A stretch of DNA of 29,843 nucleotides, taken from positions 1-29,843 of IMG/VR virus record IMGVR_UViG_3300030107_007463, one strand, 5' to 3'. Positions 14,094-21,828 of the stretch are shown one piece after another. Every line of letters starts with the position of its first letter. The first letter of the stretch is position 1. The notes beneath the pieces are model-generated. The model saw only the letters and a list, made by a program, of their open reading frames with translations. It had not been told where the DNA came from and did no database searches. The DNA comes from a virus. The position numbers and the translations under genes are program-made.

Positions 14094-14899
14094 GAAATTT
14101 CTTGAATAAAATGTGTAGAGTGTTTTACATAATAATAATTTTGGTCCTCTGTTGTCGACCAAATTGCAAATGAAACAATTTCATCTGAAATATCGCTTTT
14201 AACCATTTCTTTGATATTGGGCAAAAGATCAACATCATTTGATAAATCATCCTCATTTATGTTAATAATATAACTGGTTTCGGTTATGTTGTCAAGTGGA
14301 AAAAGCATCTTTTTTTCATTTTCTTCTACTTTACCATAACTTAAAGTACAAATACTGCTGATTATCTTTGGCGTATGGACTGATCCAAACTCTGGTTTTA
14401 CATTTCTACAATAATTAAGTGTGTGTATTGTAGAATAAATAAAAAAATTAATTTTATCATAATATTCATAAACTGTTCCATGACCTACAACTCCAAATAA
14501 TTTTTTATTAGACAACAAAATCAATTCAGATATCATACCTGACCTAGCATACTCCTGTAAGACATTAAAATGAACCTTGTGTCTTTGCTTCTCTTCCGTA
14601 GAAGAATATTCTAGATCAGGACAAAGGTAAACAACTTGCATTTTAACGTGCCTCAGTGCCTCTAGAACGCGTAGTGTAGCACCAGATATCTTACCACTAC
14701 CGCAAACAAATAGAATGCCCTCAGTGGCTGATTTGATGGCCTTCTTGCGAGGTTTGTAATTTACCTGATCATATTCTTCCACTGAACTACATTTTTTGAT
14801 TCCCTTACCTTCATCAAGTTGAATAACATGATACTGTTCATGTTGTTCAAAAAGTTTTGCAATATTACATCCGGCTTGGCCAATACCAACGATTAACAT
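14090..14899 (-). CDS. Divergent FtsZ/tubulin-superfamily protein
   Basis: This is a 269-residue protein with ATG 14899 after GGAGG. It opens MLIVGIGQAGCNIAK, and GQAGCN (7-12) matches the tubulin first loop (GQAGNQ). FVCGSGKISGATLRVLE (64-80) stands where FtsZ has the glycine loop GGGTGTGA. LILLSNKKL (127-134) aligns with FtsZ LIVIPNDRL, and the following long helix EYYDKINFFIYS matches H7. VKPEFGSV (167-174) takes the place of the catalytic T7 loop NVDFADV, with one Asp as Glu and the other as Ser. The C-terminal half (ETSYIININEDDL) resembles the second FtsZ domain. Phage tubulins (PhuZ, TubZ) form spindles or segregate DNA. With these altered motifs, GTPase activity is uncertain. Placement beside the polymerase suggests a replication or positioning role (inference). 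Confidence 0.72.
   Translation of the reverse strand: MLIVGIGQAGCNIAKLFEQHEQYHVIQLDEGKGIKKCSSVEEYDQVNYKPRKKAIKSATEGILFVCGSGKISGATLRVLEALRHVKMQVVYLCPDLEYSSTEEKQRHKVHFNVLQEYARSGMISELILLSNKKLFGVVGHGTVYEYYDKINFFIYSTIHTLNYCRNVKPEFGSVHTPKIISSICTLSYGKVEENEKKMLFPLDNITETSYIININEDDLSNDVDLLPNIKEMVKSDISDEIVSFAIWSTTEDQNYYYVKHSTHFIQEIS
14267..14295 (-). promoter_or_regulatory. Possible intragenic promoter in the FtsZ-like gene
   Basis: TTGACA, 17 nt, TATATT, with the spacer ending in GT as in the other promoters. It lies within codons of the FtsZ-like gene, where AT-rich chance matches are likely. It could add transcription of the WYL_2-like and SSB genes. Confidence 0.35.
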
Positions 14900-15099
14900 T
14901 TTTCCTCCAATTTTTCAAATTCATCTTCAAACAAATAGTAAATATGGTTATTTATTACCACAGCGAAAACATTTAAACTATCAAGTCTTTCATGTGTCTC
15001 CACAACGACACCCATCTCACCACCATGCAAATTTACAACCGCTTGTATTTTTGCGACTTTTGGTAAAGTGATTATTAAATCGCCCTCTTGTACTACCAT
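14893..15099 (-). CDS. Small beta-rich hypothetical protein upstream of the FtsZ-like gene
   Basis: This 68-residue protein starts at ATG 15099, overlapping the polymerase stop by 7 nt, with AAGGA 7 nt upstream. It begins VQEGDLIITL and has GGEMGVVVETHE and VFAVVINNHIYYLFEDEFEKL. The repeated short strands and the final acidic helix suggest an SH3-like barrel, similar in layout to the protein at 4390-4623. It ends 7 nt into the FtsZ-like gene, so the two are translated together. It may be a partner of that protein or a polymerase accessory factor (inference). The family is unknown. Confidence 0.7.
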   Translation of the reverse strand: MVVQEGDLIITLPKVAKIQAVVNLHGGEMGVVVETHERLDSLNVFAVVINNHIYYLFEDEFEKLEEKC

Positions 15100-16289
15100 G
15101 TAAATTCCTTCATTTGTCCTAAATTTTTACCGATATGACAAGAAGATAAAAATCTTCCAAGTTTGGTTTCTTCAAATATTTGCTTTAATTGTGGAATAAG
15201 ATCGCGATCATCCCGATGAAGATCGATAATAACACAATCGTGTACAGTAAAGGCGACATAACTTTTCCTATCTCTTAAGAATTTTTCGATTTTATTGACC
15301 CGGTCCAAACAGTTATCAGAGGAACTGGATTGAAGGAGATAGTTGAGCGCGTGAAATCGATCGCAAGTTGTCCTTCTACCAAACGGGGTTTGTAATATTT
15401 TTTCTTGTTCGTCGTAAAATTTTTCGACGAGAGCGTTTTTGCTATAGAATTCAGAATCGATAGTTTTGTTTTCCGAATTGTAGAGCCATGCAAAAAATTT
15501 TTGTTTTGCTTGTCCTCTGCTAATATCTTCTTTAAATATGTTTTTGATGTTCCACTCATGAATATCCTCCTGTGGTTGTTCTTGTCCCATTAGGGAAATC
15601 ATTGTTCTTATCTCTGCGGCATTAAAGTCAAGTTCTAAAAAACAGTCCCACTTGGGCTCGACAATGTCCTTTAATTCGCTTTTAAGATTCATTATGGGGA
15701 ATGACCCCTCCATCGTTGTTAAGCGTCCTGTGACGCTACCAAAGAGGTTGTATTTAATATGCACCTCTTTTCTATCTTTTATCCAATTCCACAAATTTCT
15801 TGCTTTCGCATCATTTTGTGAATAACGAAATAATTTGTGCTTGTTAACGTGTAGGGCACGTTTTTGAAGATTTTGTATGGTTATATAACTGTCATGCAAT
15901 AGCCCGTAATGTATTGGTTTGTCAACATTTGAAAAAACCCAATCACAAATTTCATTTTTAGTTTGGAAATAATGCTGTAAATGTTTGTTTGGTACAAGGT
16001 CAAAAAAGCATACATTATCCATATTAATTTTGCATGTGTAAAAGGATTTAAAGTGACCTTTAATTTTACTTTCCGCAACTTTCCATCTATTCACCAAATG
16101 TTCAGGGCAGATGTCTGAAATTGGAGACCCTTGTGACCACAAATAAGCATATTGTATGTGTCGATCTTCTAAGTGCTCTGAGAATCCCCAAGTTCCTGTT
16201 AAGTTATCTGGGATTCTATCGTAAGTAAATTCACCATTTGAAAACACCCCTATGCAGTCTTTTTTGTCGTCCATTAATTGAAATACCAT
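15093..16289 (-). CDS. polA: Family A DNA polymerase, polymerase domain only
   Basis: This 398-residue enzyme copies DNA. The polymerase motifs are clear. GSVTGRLTT (184-192) is the TGRLSS-type segment. Motif A is DFNAAEIR (221-228), with Asp221 and Glu226. Motif B has Arg258, Lys262, Phe266 and Tyr270 at the same spacing as Pol I R754, K758, F762 and Y766. Motif C is VHDC (349-352), where VHDE is usual, so Cys replaces the second acidic residue. No 3'-5' exonuclease domain fits in the first 180 residues, which look unrelated to one, so proofreading must come from another protein or be absent. ATG 16289 follows GGAGG, and the gene adjoins the 431-residue gene by 8 nt. Confidence 0.92.
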   Translation of the reverse strand: MVFQLMDDKKDCIGVFSNGEFTYDRIPDNLTGTWGFSEHLEDRHIQYAYLWSQGSPISDICPEHLVNRWKVAESKIKGHFKSFYTCKINMDNVCFFDLVPNKHLQHYFQTKNEICDWVFSNVDKPIHYGLLHDSYITIQNLQKRALHVNKHKLFRYSQNDAKARNLWNWIKDRKEVHIKYNLFGSVTGRLTTMEGSFPIMNLKSELKDIVEPKWDCFLELDFNAAEIRTMISLMGQEQPQEDIHEWNIKNIFKEDISRGQAKQKFFAWLYNSENKTIDSEFYSKNALVEKFYDEQEKILQTPFGRRTTCDRFHALNYLLQSSSSDNCLDRVNKIEKFLRDRKSYVAFTVHDCVIIDLHRDDRDLIPQLKQIFEETKLGRFLSSCHIGKNLGQMKEFTW

Positions 16290-16297
16290 TTGTCCTC

Positions 16298-17593
16298 CTA
16301 GTATCCTGATGTGGTTCCTCCTGTTGGGGAAGAATCTGATTGTGGTGATGATGTTGTTTCACCTTGTCCTCTTATTCTACGACCAGATTGTGCATAAGGG
16401 CTCTCATTAATTTTTTGTAATAAATCATGATAACCATAATCCTTGTTCCAAACCTGATCTTTGAATACATTACTAATGTAACCCATTGCATTATCAATGT
16501 CAAGTTTTTTGTTTAAATATTTTGCTTTTTTTATTATTTGTTTTATTTTTTTGTCACTGTAGATGAGGTCTTCTTCACCATTTCTAATCCTAGCGTACAT
16601 ATCTAACAAAAAATTATCTGATGGTCTAAATAAAAGATCAACAGGTTGTCTATCAATTGTATCAAAATAAGTCTTATTACATACTGTATAGAATTTTTTG
16701 TATTTTGGATTTAATAAAACAAACCTATTATAATATATATTAATATTATTTATTAAGCGATTAATATCGTCAAAATACGTTCTGGTGTATCTTGATCTGA
16801 AAAGACTATTTAATCCTAATATCTGCCTGTTACGCAATAAAGTCTGAGAAGCGGGGCTTGCCACATCATAGACCAGAATATTAGGATTATTGTGAGAAAT
16901 AGAAAAACCAAAATTTAAACATAGATTCTTAAAATAATCAAAAGAAGGTTGATCAATTATTGCATCAATTTTTGTTTGGTCATCATCATATCCGATTTCA
17001 AAATATTTTACCGCTAAGCCAGAATCCAACACACTAGAATCAGTAGATTTATTAAATCTTGATAAAGTTACAGGTACATTTTTGGAGTGTGATTCAACTA
17101 AATTAATAAAATTCTTGACATAGTCATAATATGATGTTATATTATCAATACCAATTTCTTCTCGAATAAAATAATTATTAAATGATTTTAAAAAATTTGC
17201 CATGTAATTATCATATTTTATTTTTGGATTACTGTAAGCCTCTATTATTGTGAAATCTTGAAATACTCCTTCTCTTGCAATAAGACCTTTGTTTGCGGCA
17301 ATAGCAAAATTCATTTTCATTAGTGCTAATGCGTCTGCTACAAAATCAAATACTCTAGGGGATTGAGGGTCCGATTCGTTAATATTTACAAGATATTCAG
17401 TTCGAGGAATGATTGAGTAATTTTCATTGTCAATAAGCCCATAATTTTGTAATTCCAAAAAATTAAAATCTTTTGTCATTATTGGACCAATGCCATCATT
17501 TTCTGCATAAGCCTCTGTACCGTATTTTGCTCTAAAATACATCTTTTTTTTAGTGCTCTCCATAGAATTATTAAATTTAAATTTTCTAGACAC
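16298..17593 (-). CDS. Hypothetical protein, probably structural
   Basis: This 431-residue protein starts with GTG at 17593, supported by AAGGAG. It is rich in Asn, Ile, Tyr, Asp and Lys. Its regular helical and strand segments, such as MYFRAKYGTEAYAENDGIG and the YNRFVLLNPKYKKFYTVCNKTY region, suggest a mainly helical fold. The last 30 residues form a Ser/Thr/Gly/Pro/Gln tail typical of a flexible linker. It follows the large hub-like gene by 16 nt and precedes the polymerase. Position at the end of the baseplate block suggests a virion or tail-associated protein (inference). No family is recognised. Confidence 0.65.
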   Translation of the reverse strand: MSRKFKFNNSMESTKKKMYFRAKYGTEAYAENDGIGPIMTKDFNFLELQNYGLIDNENYSIIPRTEYLVNINESDPQSPRVFDFVADALALMKMNFAIAANKGLIAREGVFQDFTIIEAYSNPKIKYDNYMANFLKSFNNYFIREEIGIDNITSYYDYVKNFINLVESHSKNVPVTLSRFNKSTDSSVLDSGLAVKYFEIGYDDDQTKIDAIIDQPSFDYFKNLCLNFGFSISHNNPNILVYDVASPASQTLLRNRQILGLNSLFRSRYTRTYFDDINRLINNINIYYNRFVLLNPKYKKFYTVCNKTYFDTIDRQPVDLLFRPSDNFLLDMYARIRNGEEDLIYSDKKIKQIIKKAKYLNKKLDIDNAMGYISNVFKDQVWNKDYGYHDLLQKINESPYAQSGRRIRGQGETTSSPQSDSSPTGGTTSGY

Positions 17594-17609
17594 TTAAAAC
17601 ACTCCTTTT

Positions 17610-20600
17610 TTATTTATTTGAACAGTTTTCATCATCGCATTTTTCTGTGTAATACGTTACTACACCAAATTCATCGGTCTGGGGTTGCAATACATAATAC
17701 TCCTCATAATCCTCCGCCCCTTCTGGTAGAACTTCGCCCGGATTATATGATATTTTGAAAATACTGTAATCATTTGGACTGGTGTAGCCTGTATTTATCG
17801 CGAAAGATCCATCTGACAATTCCTCAGAGACAATGCTAGCATCTGCGGGTCTTACCTCTAGAACAGCAAAGAACTGATCCAAGATATCACTGTCGGTCTG
17901 TTCGGAGGTTGTCCTCAAGTCTCTTTCATATTCTGTTTCTTGTTCAGATGATATGTTTTCCTGCAGCAATTCCTGTATTTGTGCTTCTTCAATGTCTGCT
18001 TGCTCTGCTTCAATCTGCAGATAAAGATCAGCAGCATCACCACCTGTTTTTAAGGTGTTCAATATTCTTTCTGCTGTATCGATTTTCTGTGCGCATTCCG
18101 CGCTTGATGCACCCTCTATTCTTCTATTTAAGTCTTGTTTTCTTTTTCTTGCTAACTCTCTTCCGGCTTTAGTATCCAAAAACTTGGAATCAATTGATAT
18201 TGTAAAATCTTTAGAATTCTGATTAACATTGTAAGTAACCGATTTTATGATATGATATCCACCAAAACCTAAGTTGTAAGCATTTGAATCTAGAGTATGT
18301 GGACTACCAAGGCCCACATCATTAAGTCTAAAATCAAAAATTTGGCCGGGAAAGAACAAAGTATTGCCGGCTCTATTTTTAAAAGTAAATGATAAATCAT
18401 AAACATTTGATAATAGACTAAGAGATCCGTTCATGTTAGAAAAATACCTAGCCTCTCTTAAACCGGGAGTATTAGTTTTCGAAAATTTAACATCTGAAAT
18501 GTAATTTGTGGTGGTATCTTTCATACCATAATTTACCACCGGAATGTACTTATCAAAACTTTGTTGATCGTTAGCAATGTCCTCCGTTGCATTTCTGTTG
18601 AACACTAAAGGTCTCATAGCATAAATTACACAATAATTTTCTCTTTCGTCTGAGGGAACGCTTGAGTTTTGATAATTAAATGGTCTAACTTTTTCCGTTT
18701 CTGATTTGATAAATGTTTCAACCGGTAAAAAGAATCCCTCGCCTTGTCCACCATAAACTTGATCCGGATATTTTATTGCCCATTGGTGACTTATTTTCTC
18801 ATTTCCTGTTCGGCAATCGGTCATGTACATTAACCTAAAAAGTGGAGGATTATCTTCCGGAGAAGAAAAGCAAGTTTCAAATAACAAACCAGATATTACC
18901 CTTTCAACTAAATCTTTTATCATAGTTGCTATTGGATAATAAAGTAAATTTTTATTGATCACAGTGTCATTAAACCAAGATATGAAAAAGTCTAGTGTTA
19001 ACGGTACACTCAAAATACTTCTCTGCACATCATTTTTTGATCCTTTTTCTTTAGCCAAATTAGGGATTACAAAATTTGTAGCCATGAACTTGAGGTTCAT
19101 AACGCTGTATTGATCAGTGTTTTCATCGCTGTCCTCTTTAAAAATACCATCACTAATAACATCAAGTAAATCACCTAGAAAAAAAACATAACTACCAAGT
19201 ATTGCATCTAATTCAACATCAGAGTCCCCTGCTAAATCGGCATCTGCACTTGAGACACTGGTTCCATCTGTTACTAATGTTTTAGGATCCACCTCGGTTG
19301 GAAATTTGTCATCCCATTTAATCTCTACTATGTTGTCACCAGTCCTTGGGAAAGAACCTTGTGAGATAAACGTCTGAATGTAACTACTAGGGATGTCAAC
19401 CGGGTAGATTTTATCTCTCTTTATTAATCTTCTAATTATCGACTGTAGCGATCTTTTCTTTTCTTGTTCGGCAATATTATTGTTTATTTGCATTATTTCT
19501 CGCATTTCATCTCTAGTACAACCGGCTCTGGCTGCTTGTCTTAAAAGTTTATCTCGAGATTGTCTATTTTTGTTTATTTCTTTATCAGCCAATGCATCAC
19601 AAGCCGGCATTGTTAACATTGAATCAAAATAACCTCTGTAATTTAAAGTGTATGTTAAGTACCCAGTGGAAGAATCCCTCTCAAGTGTATGATCTATCAC
19701 AGCCAAGTCAATTATCAGATCATTGAAATTTTGCAATTCGTGAGATACTGTTTTTTTTGTTATCTTACCTTCATTATTTGTTGTCTCAATAATTTTCTTG
19801 TGTTTTTGATTAGGTTTGACCGGTGATCCAATTTCAAAATTAGAACCCTTTTTTCCTCCGGATCTACTTGTTTCTGTTGTGGGCTCGTCATCCGCCCCCG
19901 CTGAAGTTTCTATTTTAAAATATTGCGATTTTAATATTAACTGTAATCTATTGTAATTTGGGCTGTATTGACTTTTAACATATGATCCAATTTCATTTTT
20001 TGTTATAGTTTCATCTGACAAAGGAAGAGCAACTAGGTCTGCTAAAGTTATTTCTATTCCACCCGGTTTTTGACTATTTAGGGCTTGCGTTAGAAAGGTT
20101 TCAAAATTATCACAAACAAATTGTAATTCTACTTCAACATCTTTTCTGGCTGTGGATGGGTTTGTGCCATCAAACTTAACGCTGATATTTTCTAAATTAA
20201 CAAAACCATTACTTTGTTGAGGTGCACCTAGAAAAATAGACAATTCTGCGTAACTACTGAAAAGACCGCTGGATAAATTTTTAACACTCGCATCTGTTCT
20301 AAAGGATGCACCCAGTTTAGTGATTTCTGCCTCAACAGCATTGGCTATTCTTAGTTTTACAAAATCAATAGTGCTATTTCTAAATGAATTTAGTTCAATC
20401 GGGATATCTTGTATACCACTGTTTGTTCTACGAACAAAATTTAAAGTACCATAAAGCCCTAGTTGACCATAAGTATTAACATGGGTTAAATCTTGTGAAT
20501 CCTGTGCAAAATTATTTTCGGAATTAAAGGTTTTATTTTTAAAAAAATCTTGATAAGACACCGCATAATTACAATAATTGATAAATTTCTCTGGTTTTTT

Positions 20601-21482
20601 GCACCAAAGTGGTATGATTCTACCACTCCACGGCATTACTCCTTTGTTTTTTTTAATGTAGTCATCTTCGATTTTTGACACTCTGACATAGTCATGCATC
20701 ACGGCACATTGCGCGTAGTTAATTAAATCTCCTGCTTGTGCTTTTTTCACACTAGGTTCATCGTCTACCCCTTCAATCGTTCCATCCGCACTCATAATTG
20801 ATGCTTTCATACGATCATCAATTTTCCTGTTGTCTCTCAATAAATCATCAAGTTGTCCGGGGCCCTGACTTGGTGCATCTGCTGCACCAGAAACAGTATC
20901 TTCAAAGTGATGTTCAATTGTCTCATGATAATCTCCCAAAAGATTTTCTTGGTTGGCGAGTCCTTTTAATGAGTCTTCGATTGTAACCCCACTCGCACCA
21001 ACTGTATTTCTTCGGATAACTATTAAAAAACCAAACGCTGGCCCAGCGCCACCGCCTTCGACTTCCCCTAATTGTTGTATTTGTTCATCAAATGCATCAG
21101 CAACAAAGTTTATATATGAGGCTCTATCAATGTTGCCGAAAGAGCCTTTTGCAACCTTATCATGATAAATACCAGCAAATTGTTTAAGATAATCTGTTTC
21201 AACTTCTGGATACACTTTTCTAAAATAATCAATTAAAAACCAGTAATTCCACTTTCCGTCGAACAATCCCGAGTATTTTTCATAGGTATCAGACAAAAGT
21301 GCACCCGAGTCAAAACCGATGGCCACCATCTGTTCTAATTCTTCACTTGTGATTTGACCATCGCTTGTAACTCTTCCTATGCTCCAATCCACGTCGCCTT
21401 CACCAACAAATGGAACAGTGCTCAATCCGCCGGGTAGATTTTCAGTGTATAGATTGTAAAGTTCAGTATTTGTTCTTGCCAT
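17610..21482 (-). CDS. Large baseplate/hub-like structural protein
   Basis: This 1290-residue protein is the largest in the window, with ATG 21482 after GGAAGG. The N-terminal 200 residues include a WNYWFLIDYFRKVYPE helix; domains rich in beta strands follow. Repeated blocks such as DVEVELQFVCDNFETFL, GYLTYTLNYRGYFDSML and TNTPGLREARYFS are typical of viral structural proteins. Near residues 1050-1130, LFFPGQIFDF and LGFGGYHIIKSVTYNVN resemble the ends of hub (gp27/gpD-like) proteins. After residue 1140 the tail is Glu/Gln-rich and coiled, with low-complexity acidic stretches. It lies directly behind the LysM-like baseplate gene, which supports a baseplate role. No enzyme motif is seen, and the exact T4 counterpart cannot be fixed. 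Confidence 0.65.
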   Translation of the reverse strand: MARTNTELYNLYTENLPGGLSTVPFVGEGDVDWSIGRVTSDGQITSEELEQMVAIGFDSGALLSDTYEKYSGLFDGKWNYWFLIDYFRKVYPEVETDYLKQFAGIYHDKVAKGSFGNIDRASYINFVADAFDEQIQQLGEVEGGGAGPAFGFLIVIRRNTVGASGVTIEDSLKGLANQENLLGDYHETIEHHFEDTVSGAADAPSQGPGQLDDLLRDNRKIDDRMKASIMSADGTIEGVDDEPSVKKAQAGDLINYAQCAVMHDYVRVSKIEDDYIKKNKGVMPWSGRIIPLWCKKPEKFINYCNYAVSYQDFFKNKTFNSENNFAQDSQDLTHVNTYGQLGLYGTLNFVRRTNSGIQDIPIELNSFRNSTIDFVKLRIANAVEAEITKLGASFRTDASVKNLSSGLFSSYAELSIFLGAPQQSNGFVNLENISVKFDGTNPSTARKDVEVELQFVCDNFETFLTQALNSQKPGGIEITLADLVALPLSDETITKNEIGSYVKSQYSPNYNRLQLILKSQYFKIETSAGADDEPTTETSRSGGKKGSNFEIGSPVKPNQKHKKIIETTNNEGKITKKTVSHELQNFNDLIIDLAVIDHTLERDSSTGYLTYTLNYRGYFDSMLTMPACDALADKEINKNRQSRDKLLRQAARAGCTRDEMREIMQINNNIAEQEKKRSLQSIIRRLIKRDKIYPVDIPSSYIQTFISQGSFPRTGDNIVEIKWDDKFPTEVDPKTLVTDGTSVSSADADLAGDSDVELDAILGSYVFFLGDLLDVISDGIFKEDSDENTDQYSVMNLKFMATNFVIPNLAKEKGSKNDVQRSILSVPLTLDFFISWFNDTVINKNLLYYPIATMIKDLVERVISGLLFETCFSSPEDNPPLFRLMYMTDCRTGNEKISHQWAIKYPDQVYGGQGEGFFLPVETFIKSETEKVRPFNYQNSSVPSDERENYCVIYAMRPLVFNRNATEDIANDQQSFDKYIPVVNYGMKDTTTNYISDVKFSKTNTPGLREARYFSNMNGSLSLLSNVYDLSFTFKNRAGNTLFFPGQIFDFRLNDVGLGSPHTLDSNAYNLGFGGYHIIKSVTYNVNQNSKDFTISIDSKFLDTKAGRELARKRKQDLNRRIEGASSAECAQKIDTAERILNTLKTGGDAADLYLQIEAEQADIEEAQIQELLQENISSEQETEYERDLRTTSEQTDSDILDQFFAVLEVRPADASIVSEELSDGSFAINTGYTSPNDYSIFKISYNPGEVLPEGAEDYEEYYVLQPQTDEFGVVTYYTEKCDDENCSNK

Positions 21483-21483
21483 A

Positions 21484-21810
21484 TTACCTTCCTATTCTTT
21501 CATCAATTAATTCTGGGTTAGTGGGAATAAAAATCTCATCACCATAATTGTAGTGAGCATCGGTTGGTTTATTGTTTATTAAACCTATGACCCACCAATA
21601 ATTGTAAGTGCCGTAAAATGTTTGTGATAATTTATGTAATGAATCACCAACAGACCAAGTGTAAAGATTGACAGAGATAGAGGAAAATTCCATTCCGGAA
21701 AATACAAAAGTTCTTCTTTGTTGTACAAAATCTATTCCTCTTTTGTCTAAAATATCTTGATACAATTCATTAGAATTTAGTGCTGTTTTTTCATTTTTGT
21801 ATTTTGGCAT
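21484..21810 (-). CDS. LysM-like baseplate protein, T4 gp53-like
   Basis: This 108-residue protein has a LysM-like C-terminal half. YTWSVGDSLHKLSQTFYG leads into YNYWWVIGLINN and YGDEIFIPTNP, the GDSL/start, W-W and IP strand pattern of phage LysM wedge proteins such as T4 gp53 or gpX. These connect the baseplate to the tube or lie at the wedge. ATG 21810 follows an AGAGG site. It sits between the junction protein and the large hub-like gene, fitting a baseplate operon. The assignment to the gp53 class is by pattern and context. Confidence 0.75.
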   Translation of the reverse strand: MPKYKNEKTALNSNELYQDILDKRGIDFVQQRRTFVFSGMEFSSISVNLYTWSVGDSLHKLSQTFYGTYNYWWVIGLINNKPTDAHYNYGDEIFIPTNPELIDERIGR

Positions 21811-21828
21811 GTAGAGGTCCTCTTTGTT

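Noticed and set aside
15920-15935. TTGACA inside the polymerase gene
   Set aside because: No -10 box at a usable spacing (nearest is TATTGC after 18 nt).
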